DNA from: CAWBBA01 sp963741625
Lineage (GTDB): Bacteria > Desulfobacterota > Desulfomonilia > Desulfomonilales > Desulfomonilaceae
Direction of reading: 5' to 3'
DNA length: 64,000 nucleotides
Assembly (NCBI GenBank): GCA_963741625.1
Contig: CAVUIT010000018.1
Coordinates: 62,001-126,000, forward strand
Shown here: one piece after another, positions 56,203 to 64,000 of the stretch
How positions within the stretch are numbered: position 1 is the stretch's first letter
How the letters are laid out: every line of letters begins with the position of its first letter
Made by a program: the position numbers and the translations under genes
Notes under the pieces: model-generated
The model's input: the letters and a program-made list of their open reading frames with translations, nothing else
Told to the model about the DNA's origin: nothing
The model's database searches: none

Positions 56203-57279
56203 TTACCGCAGACTTGAACCAGCCTCCAGGTTGCGGACCACCATGTCTCCCACCTCAGAAGTGGAGTAACCCATACCACCAGCTCCCAAGCTTTTGAGAT
56301 TGGGAAGGGTTTTTACTACAGCATCCTCGATGGCTTTCGCCGCGGCGGATTGGCCCAGAGTCTCCAGCATCAGGGCCCCGGCCAGTATGCCGGCCAAGGG
56401 ATTTATCACGTTTTTGCCCGTATACTTGGGAGCTGATCCGCCAATGGGCTCGAACATGGAAACACCTTGCGGATTGACATTCCCGCCGGCGGATATACCC
56501 ATGCCGCCCTGTATCATTGCCCCAAGATCGCTAATGATGTCTCCGAACATGTTGTCCGTGGCGATCACGTCGAACCACTCCGGGTTCTTTACCATCCACA
56601 TACATATTGCGTCTACATGGGCATAGTCTGTGGTCACGTCGGGATACTCTTCAGAGACCTCCTTGAAGACCCTCATCCACAGATCCCAAGCATAGGTGAG
56701 TACGTTGGTCTTGCCGCACAGGGTCAGCTTCTTCTTCTTCCCCCTGGCTCGCGTTGTCTCGAAGGAATAACGGAGCAGACGCTCAATGCCTTTGCGAGTG
56801 TTTATAGACTCTTGGATAGCCACTTCATCAGGGGTTCCCCATTTAAAGAAGCCGCCGGAACCTACGTAGAATCCTTCAGTATTTTCTCGGACTACAAGGA
56901 AGTCGATTTGATCCGGCCCTTTGTCTCTGAGAGGGGTCTCCACATACGGATAGAGTTTGACGGGCCTGAGGTTCACGTACTGGTCCAACTCAACGCGGAG
57001 CCTGAGCAGAATCCCCTTTTCAAGAATGCCGGGCGGTACGTCAGGGTGTCCTATGGCCCCAAGGTAGATGCTATCCACCTTCTTCAGGTCTTCCAGGACG
57101 GAAGTTGGAAGAGTTTCGCCTGTTTCGAGGTACCTCCGACCGCCAAGGTCAAAATCAACGAAATCCAGCTTGAACCCGTGAACGGATGAAGCCGCAGCGA
57201 GGACCTTCTTCCCCTCTCGCACCACTTCGGGCCCCGTTCCATCTCCTGGAATGACGCCAACGGAAAACGAATCCGACAT
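56203..57279 (-). CDS. leuB: 3-isopropylmalate dehydrogenase-type decarboxylating dehydrogenase
   Basis: 358 residues. VGVIPGDGTGPEVVREG at the N terminus; RVELDQYVNLRPVKLYP with substrate Arg residues; VVRENTEGFYVG; CGKTNVLTYAWDLWMRVFKE; VDAICMWMVKNPEWFDVIATDNMFGDIISDLGAMIQGGMG; and GGSAPKYTGKNVINPLAGI. Oxidises and decarboxylates 3-isopropylmalate in leucine synthesis using NAD. Tartrate and other beta-decarboxylating dehydrogenases are close relatives, and no leuA/C/D is adjacent, so the specificity is likely but not proven. AGAGGG precedes the ATG. Confidence 0.85.
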   Translation of the reverse strand: MSDSFSVGVIPGDGTGPEVVREGKKVLAAASSVHGFKLDFVDFDLGGRRYLETGETLPTSVLEDLKKVDSIYLGAIGHPDVPPGILEKGILLRLRVELDQYVNLRPVKLYPYVETPLRDKGPDQIDFLVVRENTEGFYVGSGGFFKWGTPDEVAIQESINTRKGIERLLRYSFETTRARGKKKKLTLCGKTNVLTYAWDLWMRVFKEVSEEYPDVTTDYAHVDAICMWMVKNPEWFDVIATDNMFGDIISDLGAMIQGGMGISAGGNVNPQGVSMFEPIGGSAPKYTGKNVINPLAGILAGALMLETLGQSAAAKAIEDAVVKTLPNLKSLGAGGMGYSTSEVGDMVVRNLEAGSSLR

Positions 57280-58034
57280 TACTATCCCTCTTTCTAGTCA
57301 GCCGCAGCCGATGGCATGGCCGCGACTCATAAAATTGTTTCTGCAACACCCGGGGGGCAGAGTGCGGGCCTGTCATTGAATTCAGGCACTGTCCTTCAAC
57401 CTCGCGGGAGCGCGTATGGAGAATGATACATTAAGAAAAAATGGATCACAACTTGCGTCTGGTTTCCCGATGGGCAAGCGCGTTTCCTTGTGTCGCGGCT
57501 GGATCTGCGAGCGATTAGGTAGTTTGGATACCCAAAACATATGTAACTTTATAAGTTGACAATGTCCCACCATGACTTATTCTGTCAGTAACCGGGAATG
57601 GTATCGTGAGGTTCCGGGAGTCATCTTTCACCCCCTACGTCTTTTTTAGTTCGTAGGGGTTGACTTTTGTACGGACCAGAGATATTTTTAGAGACGAAAG
57701 GCCGTCTTCCATTTGTATCATGACTCCCCCCCTTGATACCTTACCGGAGACGGTCTTCATTTTTTTGGGGCTTAAAAACTGGGGTTTTCCGGTGAGAGAG
57801 GCAATTGTTGCTGGTCAGAGATGTTTCAGGAATCTCCACTTGCCGTTTTTCCATTCCATACGCGCCGGTTCATCCGCCAATATCCTCTTGAACCAAAAGT
57901 CACTTTCTCAGCGTAACAGCAGTCCCACGACAATGGGCTGCGTCTTTGAACCCCTTTGCCCTACTGGAGCGCCTTGGTTCTCCCAGTCCGACTGTCAGGA
58001 TCACGGGGCTGATTTTCGCTGGAGACGCCTGAAA
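57280..58034. other. Divergent region between leuB and lipA
   Basis: An open frame from 57660 runs into lipA but its product lacks LipA features, so it is treated as untranslated. It holds a hairpin at 57632..57659. Confidence 0.4.
57632..57659. repeat. Hairpin CCCCTACG/CGTAGGGG
   Basis: 8-bp perfect arms with a 12-base T-rich loop, upstream of lipA. Could be a leader hairpin or a dispersed palindrome. Confidence 0.4.
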
Positions 58035-58946
58035 ATGCCGACGCGCCGACTCCCGCATTGGATTCACACAACGTTGCCCACTGCAGTCGCGGTGGCCGAG
58101 ATGCGCGGTAAAGCTTACGGAAAGGGCCTTCACACCGTTTGCAGAGAGGCCCGATGCCCGAACCAGGGGGAATGTTCCGCCAGAGGCGCCGCGACATTCC
58201 TTATACTCGGTGACAAATGCACTCGAAATTGCAGTTTTTGCGCCGTGGCACACGGGAAGCCGGCCGCTCCTGATGACGGTGAAGCCGATCTTGTGGCCGA
58301 GTCGGTCGCGGCTCTGCATCTGCGCCACGTGGTGATTACCTCGGTGACAAGGGACGATCTCCCTGATGGCGGCGCCTCGGCATTTTCACAGACCGTGCGC
58401 GCCATCCGGAAGCTCTCGAATCGCACCACCATTGAAGTACTGATTCCCGACTTTCAAGGTTCAGCAGACGCCCTGCAGACAGTTATCGCTTCCAGGCCAG
58501 ACGTCATAGGGCACAATCTGGAGACGGTCCCGCGCCTCTACCCGGAGTTGCGGCACGGGTCCTTGTACCCACGGTCCCTGGAGCTATTGAGGCGCGTCGG
58601 GGAGGGGGGCGGAGACATAGTGACAAAATCGGGCATTATGGTTGGTGTAGGCGAAACCCGAAAAGAAATAATGCACGTAGTGAGGGATTTGGTCGAAGTG
58701 CAATGCGCGGTGCTGACAATAGGGCAATACCTTCAGCCAACACATCGTCATCATGCGGTCCACCGATTTGTTCCGCCACAAGAGTTTGAAGACCTGAAAG
58801 AGATGGCAGTGGCCGCGGGAATGAAGGAAGTGATGGCCGGGCCTTTAGTAAGGAGTTCATTCAGGGCGGGCCAGATTGTTGAGAAGCTCAGGTCGTCGTC
58901 GGCCCGTCATCGAGACCGCGGTTCTGAGACCCGCGGCCTGGAGTAA
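58035..58946 (+). CDS. lipA: Lipoyl synthase
   Basis: 303 residues from ATG 58035, selected because GGAG lies ten bases upstream and homology begins at RRLPHWIHTTLP. Radical-SAM enzyme that inserts two sulfurs into octanoyl groups on lipoyl domains. Auxiliary cluster Cys in CREARCPNQGEC, radical-SAM motif KCTRNCSFC, then HVVITSVTRDDLPDGGA, DVIGHNLETVPRLYP, KSGIMVGVGET and LTIGQYLQPT; near the end GPLVRSSFRAGQ with the conserved R-S-S. No lipB adjacent. Needed for 2-oxoacid dehydrogenases or the glycine cleavage system. Confidence 0.93.
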   Translation: MPTRRLPHWIHTTLPTAVAVAEMRGKAYGKGLHTVCREARCPNQGECSARGAATFLILGDKCTRNCSFCAVAHGKPAAPDDGEADLVAESVAALHLRHVVITSVTRDDLPDGGASAFSQTVRAIRKLSNRTTIEVLIPDFQGSADALQTVIASRPDVIGHNLETVPRLYPELRHGSLYPRSLELLRRVGEGGGDIVTKSGIMVGVGETRKEIMHVVRDLVEVQCAVLTIGQYLQPTHRHHAVHRFVPPQEFEDLKEMAVAAGMKEVMAGPLVRSSFRAGQIVEKLRSSSARHRDRGSETRGLE

Positions 58947-59092
58947 GCTGGGTTTGGATGCCTTGTTGGGATTCTCAGTTGACGCTGACGACCGACGGAT
59001 AGCCGATTTCTTCGCGCTGTTCGTGCCGTCTGGCGGCACCGACCAAGGGGCTTGCAGTGATGCGAACCTCTGTCGCGTTGTGACGGCAACTG

Positions 59093-59270
59093 TTATTGGC
59101 CGGCGGTGCGGAGAGCTTCGCGGATTTTCAGCCCCAATTCAGTGGCCAGGTCCGAATCCGACTCTTTCGAGTACCGCGGCTATTTCACTCCATTCGTCCT
59201 CATCCCCCGTGAAGGAGATCTCAATTATTTCATCGCGGGCCCCACTTATAAGAGCTTCAGTGAGTTCCAT
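59093..59270 (-). CDS. Small protein of unknown function (one frameshift)
   Basis: 58 residues after removing one extra base near 59160: MELTEALISGARDEIIEISFTGDEDEW, then ESDSDLATELGLKIREALRTAGQ in the next frame. Supported by a strong AAGGAGG site seven bases before the ATG. It converges with lipA. Acidic, no known domain. Confidence 0.5.
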
Positions 59271-59525
59271 CCTCAACCTCCTTAGCCCCGTGGCCTGTGC
59301 GCGTTCGTGACCCGGTCTCTTGATGCCGCCCTGCACCGCAACGGGCAGCCGGAACCATCCTGAGGTCCAATCTTTCACCCGCCCGGGGCAGCCCGCTTGT
59401 CAAGCCCCTTCAAAAATCCTATTAGAAGGATTTTGAAAACGCAACAATCTTATGAAGACATTTTGTGAAACAGCCTATTGCTTTAGTGCAGGCACATTTA
59501 TTTTTCTGATGCGGAGTGTTATCTA

Positions 59526-60515
59526 GTGGAACCCATGGCCCCTGATACGATTTTCACCGAATACGTTCCCTGCGACCTTTGCGGATCGAGTGATCAGGTT
59601 CTCCTATATTCGAAAATAGACCCTATCACACGGAAGGAGTTCCACCTCGTAGAGTGTGCTTGCGGCATGGCGTTCGTCAATCCCATGCCCACGGCCGAAT
59701 CGATCCCTTTGCTCTATCCGGGTGACTATCTCAGAGACAAAACGGACCTGGCTTCCTTGTATAGCCGAATGATGACGTACCTTCCCGTAGGGCGGGGAAA
59801 ATTGCTCGACATAGGGTGCGGCCGGGGTGATTTCATTAATCACGCGTCCAAAGAAGGGTGGGAGGTCGACGGAGTTGACCTTATGGACTGGGGAACCCCT
59901 CATGACGTCCCGATCAGGGTCGGCGACTTTCTCACTATGGATTTTCGGGAAAAGCATTATGACGCAATTACTGCATGGGCACTGTTGGAACACGTGCGAG
60001 CGCCTTCAGCCTTCTTCAAACGAGTATCGCAGTTGCTGAAGGATGACGGAATTCTTGTCTTCGCAGTGCCAAATTTCAGCGCGCCCGGCATGAAGCACTG
60101 TTGCACCGAAGATGTCCCGAGACACCTCTGGCTGTTCACTCCGCGGGCGGTGGAGAACTACCTGGGGCGGTACGGAATGGAGGTGCGAGCCGTGTTTCAT
60201 AATGACGCACTGTATACGGCCTACCCCTTTGGGCTGGTCAGGTATGGGTTGCAACGGCTCCGGAAACGGCCTGCTCATTGCAGCCGGTATCAGAACAGGT
60301 CCGTGGCGCTTCTGAGGAACAGGCAGATTAAGGGAAACGCAACAGCCTGGTTGGCAGAGGTCCTTAAGTCGGTAGGACCTTTGGACGCGGCACTCGATTT
60401 GATCGACCTGGCTTTGGGGGTGCTCCTCGCCCAAGCGTCGAAGCTTATAGGCAACTACGGAGTGATAACTGTCGTGGCTGGGAGGAATAGGCAAAAAAAA
60501 AGCAATCCAAAGTAG
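59526..60515 (+). CDS. SAM-dependent methyltransferase (zinc-ribbon type)
   Basis: 329 residues from GTG 59526, or 326 from ATG 59535. N-terminal zinc-ribbon-like CDLCGSSDQVLLY and VECACGMAFVNPMPT, then the SAM motif KLLDIGCGRGDFINHASKEGWEVDGVD, DAITAWALLEHVRAPSAFFKRVSQLLKDDGILVFAVPNF, and RHLWLFTPRAVENYLGRYG. This is the Methyltransf_23 pattern, often in polysaccharide or lipid modification. The C terminus has a helix that may touch the membrane (LDAALDLIDLALGVLLAQASKLIG). A hairpin AGCAATCC/GGATTGCT overlaps the stop. Confidence 0.82.
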   Translation: MEPMAPDTIFTEYVPCDLCGSSDQVLLYSKIDPITRKEFHLVECACGMAFVNPMPTAESIPLLYPGDYLRDKTDLASLYSRMMTYLPVGRGKLLDIGCGRGDFINHASKEGWEVDGVDLMDWGTPHDVPIRVGDFLTMDFREKHYDAITAWALLEHVRAPSAFFKRVSQLLKDDGILVFAVPNFSAPGMKHCCTEDVPRHLWLFTPRAVENYLGRYGMEVRAVFHNDALYTAYPFGLVRYGLQRLRKRPAHCSRYQNRSVALLRNRQIKGNATAWLAEVLKSVGPLDAALDLIDLALGVLLAQASKLIGNYGVITVVAGRNRQKKSNPK

Positions 60516-60770
60516 GAGGATTGCTAAGAGGGTATGGTTAGGAGTCGTTGTTCACCCTCTTCTTTTGCAACCGATGTGCCATTTCTGTAAGTGCCGGATT
60601 TTACGAAATTACCAAAAAACAGACGGCTCTCAGATAACACGAAAAGTGAGAAATTTCTTCGCACTCTCTCCTTTGGATTCGATGGCTGCGAATTTTTTTC
60701 GCGAGCCAGACGGACAAGGTGACCAAGTACTCAATTCATTTTGGAGGTCAGCGCGTTTCCACCTATAGCG

Positions 60771-60937
60771 ATTGCCAAAAATAATGTCCGTTTGGCTGTA
60801 GGATGCAGAGCACCCTGATGGCCACCGTGATGGGCGTTTCCCCGTCATTCCCGCGCAGGCGGGAATCCAGACTGGACCCCGGATCGGAGTCCGGGGTGAT
60901 GGTGTCATTTTGTGAATCGGACAAAAATTTTGGCAAT
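60771..60937. repeat. MITE-like repeat, short copy with 20-bp terminal inverted repeats
   Basis: Left end ATTGCCAAAAATAATGTCCG; right end CGGACAAAAATTTTGGCAAT, which inverted matches the left at 17 of 20 positions. The 167-bp unit contains the hairpin ATTCCCGC/GCGGGAAT and a GGACCCCGGATC block. No coding capacity, so mobilised only in trans. Confidence 0.7.
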
Positions 60938-60962
60938 TGGTATACATGGCAAAATGATCAAG

Positions 60963-60988
60963 GAGACCTTTCTTGAAAGAAAGGTCTC
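60963..60988. repeat. 12-bp palindrome
   Basis: GAGACCTTTCTT, GA, AAGAAAGGTCTC: perfect arms. Strong hairpin but no T-tract; just right of the MITE-like repeat. Confidence 0.5.
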
Positions 60989-61146
60989 TCCAAACTTACC
61001 GCCTTGTAGCATATGCCAGAGTTCTTGACCGATTCAAATCTGCGGAATCCCGCGACGCGGGGCCGACCCCTGTCGCCGGATCGGTGGAACAGGCGTCTGA
61101 AAGTGTCTTCAAAACAGAAATTCGGCTAGGAAATCATGAGCGTCTT

Positions 61147-61202
61147 GTAGGGGCGGTTCGAGAACCGCCTCGAAATGAGGGCGCAGCGAGCGGCGCCCCT
61201 AC
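61147..61202. repeat. Dispersed palindrome GTAGGGGCG..CGCCCCTAC
   Basis: Outer arms GTAGGGGCG and CGCCCCTAC, with the inner hairpin GGCGGTTC/GAACCGCC. The inner hairpin recurs at 62894..62913 (GGGCGGTTC/GAACCGCCC), so it is a family. Confidence 0.55.
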
Positions 61203-61412
61203 GCCAAGAACCTCTCCGGATGCCATTTTGAGACATTCCCGTATCGCCTGGGCACAGAGGACGGGCAACCCCACGCGGAACGCGGGGCGTCCTCACCAAA
61301 TCATTTCCAGTATCGAACATTACTCTTGGCAACCGCTTTAAATGCCAGTTCGTATTTCCCGCGCAAATTTCGATCCATTCGGTTATATTTTCCAAAATCT
61401 CTCATCCTCTTC

Positions 61413-62814
61413 TCACGCGCGCTGAATGCGCGCTGCGAAAAAACCATCCAGGGGGTCGTCGTCGGTCGGGGGGAAGGTGCTGAAGAACCCGCGAGAGTCT
61501 ACAAATTTCGAGGATGGCACGTCGGTGGGATTGACGGGAACCAGGCTGTAGCCGTCGCGGTTGTTAAGAAAACGGCTCAGGACCCCAGATGTTTCTTCCG
61601 TCGTAGTGGTACAGACCGAGTAAACTAAAGTCCCGCCGTGTTTGAGACCCGCCGCGGTGGCCTCCAGCATCCTAAACTGCCGTTCCGCGAACTCGGTTGG
61701 ATCATGCGGTCCCAATCTGTATTTCACTTCCGGATTGTGGCGAAGGACCCCGACATTGCTGCACGGCGCGTCGAGCAAAATTCGGTCAAAGAGGCCAAGA
61801 CCGGAAACGAACTCCGGCTCACTCACATCTCCGCATCGTAGTTCCACAGAGCGAACTCCCAGACGCTGGAGGTTCTGACGCGTATCTTCCAGGCGGATCG
61901 GATCAACGTCAACAGCCACAATCAGGCCGATGTTCCCCATCAGTTCAGCCAGTTGCGCGGTCTTCCCGCCCGGCGCGGCACACGCGTCCAAGATTCGCTC
62001 TCCGGGCTTCACGGCCAGCAGAGGAACAATCATCTGCGAAGCGCGAGCCTGAACAGTGAAAAAGCCCGGCTCGTATCCAGGCAGAGCACGAACGGGCCCT
62101 CTTAACCCAGCCACTTGCAGGCAGTTCGGCATGAGGGGGATAGTCCGCGTTGCGACACCCTCCCTTGCAAGTAGTTGTTCAACCCTTTCAGGAGTTGCCC
62201 TTATCTTGTTGACGCGGATATCTACCGGGGCCCTCGAGTTATTATGAATCAGAATCTTGCGCGTTGCATCCGGACCGAATTGTTTGAGCCAGCGTGCGAC
62301 AAGCCACAGAGGGTGCGAGTAGTACCTCGGCCAGGGAGCTCGCGTCCTTCCCTGGCAACGGGTCAACAGCCTCGCGCTTGCGCAGAGCGTTCCTCAGGAC
62401 CCCGTTGACAAATGGGGCCGTATGGCTTCCGCAATGGCGGCGTGTCTGTATGACTGCTTGGTCGACGGCCGCGTGGTCAGGTACCCTATCGAGCAACAGT
62501 ATCTGGTACAGAGCAATTCTTAGGATTTCCCTTAAGTCGGTATCCAGTTTCTTGCCCGGCCGGTCCAAGCAGCGACGCAACACCGCGTCAAGCCGGTTCT
62601 TCCACCTCAGGACGCCGTAAACGAGTTCCGTGGCCAGGGCCCGGTCCTCCGGTAAGGGACTCGCTCTGTCCAAATGAACCGACAAGACATGCTCGGCAAA
62701 ACGGCCGGAGCTGACATCCAGGAGCACGTGCAAGGCTACTTCTCTAGCAACGCTGGCGCGTGCCGCGGCGTGCCGTCCTCTTGTTGATGAAGGTCTTTCG
62801 CTATTCGGTTTCAA
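61413..62814 (-). CDS. rsmB: 16S rRNA (cytosine-967) methyltransferase RsmB (one frameshift)
   Basis: Corrected length is 466 residues; TTG start. N-terminal NusB-like domain: ASVAREVALHVLLDVSSGRFAEHVLS, RALATELVYGVLRWKNRLD, EILRIALYQILLLDRVPDHAAVDQAV, FVNGVLRNALR. The catalytic domain, one frame on, has YYSHPLWLVARWLKQFG, DACAAPGGKTAQLAEL (SAM loop), LLDAPCSNVGVLRHNPEVKYR with one catalytic Cys and LVYSVCTTTTEE with the other. One extra base near 62322 separates the parts. It makes m5C967 in 16S rRNA. Confidence 0.9.
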
Positions 62815-62893
62815 ATAGATTCTCTACGAAGGAAGCATCCGCAATTCTTGGCGTAGGGGCGTCCCGCGGGACGCGGGACTGCGCCCTTATTTC

Positions 62894-62913
62894 GGGCGGT
62901 TCGAGAACCGCCC
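62894..62913. repeat. Dispersed palindrome GGGCGGTTC/GAACCGCCC
   Basis: 9-bp arms with GA in the loop; second copy of the core found at 61152..61169. Lies between rsmB and htpX. Confidence 0.55.
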
Positions 62914-63099
62914 TTACAGGACCCGCATCATTTCCTAGCCGAATTTCTGGTTTTGGGACCGTTTCATCATGCCTGACTCTGAAGGACGGGCAGGATGCCA
63001 GTCCCTACCGAGTCATCCTCAGTTGCAGCCATTGCTTTTGCCGGTTGCTGCAAAAAAGGGAGGCGCCAAATTTCGGAGCATTATCCTATGCGGCCCCGA

Positions 63100-63936
63100 T
63101 CAATGTCCGGCCATGTGTTCGAGCCGCTCGATCCGCTCCTCAATCGGCGGATGGGTAGAAAACAGGTTTGCAAGGCCGCCGCCGGCGAAAGGCTTTACAA
63201 TAAACATGTGAGCCGTTGCCTGCTCTGCTTGCATCGGAACAGCGTCTACTCCCCGTCGCAACTTGTCCAGCGCGCCGGCAAGCCACATCGGGTGCCCACA
63301 AATGTGAGCACCAGTTTCATCGGCAATGTATTCTCGGGAGCGGGATATGGCCATCTGAATGATCCCCGCTGCTAAAGGGGCAAGAATCATCATCAGGATC
63401 ATGCCTACGATGGAGCCGCCGCCTTCCCTGTCATCCGAACGGCCTCCGAACAGAAATCCGAACTGGGCCAGGTAGGTAATAGCCGCTCCGATTGTGGCTG
63501 CTATGGAAGAAATCAGTATGTCCCTGTTCTTTACATGCCCCAATTCGTGGCTGATGACACCGGCCAGTTCATCCCATGATAGAAGCTTCAGGATCCCTTC
63601 GGTGACGGCCACCGCGGCGTGATTCGGGTTCCTTCCCGTGGCAAAGGCGTTGGGAGACTCGTCTGGAATAATGTAGAGTCGGGGCATGGGCAAACCGGCT
63701 TGTTGCGTCAATTGCCTCACGAGGCGATACAGGTCCGGCAACTCGGCCTCTGTAACTTCCTGGGCGTTGTACATTCTCAGGACGATCTTGTCGCTGAACC
63801 AGTAACTTCCGAAGTTCATCACCAGTGCGATTACAAGGGCTATGGTGGCACCGTTCTTTCCGCCTATGACTCCCCCGATAACTACTAGGAGGGCGGCCAA
63901 GAAAGTCAGAAGAACGACCGTTTTAACCTGATTCAT
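63100..63936 (-). CDS. htpX: HtpX-family membrane zinc protease
   Basis: 278 residues, complete. Two N-terminal transmembrane helices (VVLLTFLAALLVVIGGVIGG, TIALVIALVMNFGSYWF), zinc motif HELGH near residue 129, two further helices (ISSIAATIGAAITYLAQFGFLF, IVGMILMMILAPLAAGIIQMA), and the third zinc ligand Glu in RSREYIADETGAHICG. The C terminus THPPIEERIERLEHM is typical. Membrane-protein quality control on the cytoplasmic face. Same strand as rsmB, 285 bp upstream. Confidence 0.93.
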   Translation of the reverse strand: MNQVKTVVLLTFLAALLVVIGGVIGGKNGATIALVIALVMNFGSYWFSDKIVLRMYNAQEVTEAELPDLYRLVRQLTQQAGLPMPRLYIIPDESPNAFATGRNPNHAAVAVTEGILKLLSWDELAGVISHELGHVKNRDILISSIAATIGAAITYLAQFGFLFGGRSDDREGGGSIVGMILMMILAPLAAGIIQMAISRSREYIADETGAHICGHPMWLAGALDKLRRGVDAVPMQAEQATAHMFIVKPFAGGGLANLFSTHPPIEERIERLEHMAGH

Positions 63937-64000
63937 TTTGTGTCTCCCTTGGTCTTAATTAACAAAGTTTCAATTGTCGTAAAGCCTCACGGGCGAGCCG

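Larger units (their letters stand above)
60516..61412. other. Repeat-rich intergenic stretch
   Basis: Contains the MITE-like repeat, a 12-bp palindrome and a GTAGGGGCG inverted repeat, each listed. No gene seen. Confidence 0.5.

Noticed and set aside
57660..58034. N-terminal extension of lipA from 57660
   Set aside because: LipA homology starts at about 58035, which has a ribosome site; the extra 125 residues resemble no LipA and would give an unusual length.

Overview
The window looks like chromosome of an anaerobic Desulfobacterota (deltaproteobacterium) of the sulfate-reducing or syntrophic type. The evidence is a large soluble HdrABC/MvhD iron-sulfur cluster, selenocysteine decoding in energy proteins, a NosL-family protein and a ferredoxin-nitroreductase. 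Taxonomy is inferred from gene content only. No selA, selB, selC or selD gene was seen here.

Layout. 0-16 kb: amidase (open at the left edge), NosL-family protein, a Met-rich secreted protein, a PP2C phosphatase with a deleted copy, a Ser/Thr kinase fused to an FGE-sulfatase domain, pentapeptide repeats, small secreted proteins, an outer-membrane barrel, an ABM-domain protein, a heptose kinase-like GHMP kinase, isocitrate dehydrogenase and prmA. 16.27-29.35 kb: a 13.1-kb integrated element bounded by perfect 60-bp direct repeats of the 3' part of tRNA-Leu(TAA). It has xis and int next to the intact tRNA, a primase and D5-type helicase beside a 10-copy iteron array, a serine recombinase, and a cargo block (HsdR-N-like, zinc-ribbon membrane protein, NYN nuclease). 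30.8-41.5 kb: hdrC-hdrB-hdrA-mvhD-hdrD-like-hdrA-hdrA-mvhD-FeS, a probable electron-bifurcating complex with two HdrA/MvhD modules. 42-54 kb: IS30 remnant, isochorismatase-like hydrolase, a marR-merB-like pair, a CoA ligase/nitroreductase/methyltransferase operon, a second pentapeptide protein, an aminotransferase and small secreted proteins. 54-64 kb: RNase J, leuB, lipA, methyltransferase, rsmB, htpX.

Main observations. (1) Four genes are interrupted by an in-frame TGA exactly where family members have a conserved Cys, each followed at about 23-27 nt by a hairpin of bacterial SECIS type: hdrA (37007..38440), mvhD (35391..35819), mvhD (40147..40587), and a MerB-like alkylmercury-lyase homologue (43763..44365) whose catalytic Cys position is TGA. 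HdrA and MvhD/VhuD selenoproteins are known from memory; a Sec MerB-like protein is one I do not recall. (2) The tRNA-Leu element resembles a satellite or plasmid-like replicon with possible defence cargo. (3) About nineteen single-base frameshifts, some sixteen of them one extra base, hit unrelated genes including rnj, rsmB and prmA. This points to insertion errors in the assembly more than to gene decay. Coordinates of such genes are given for the whole reconstructed gene.
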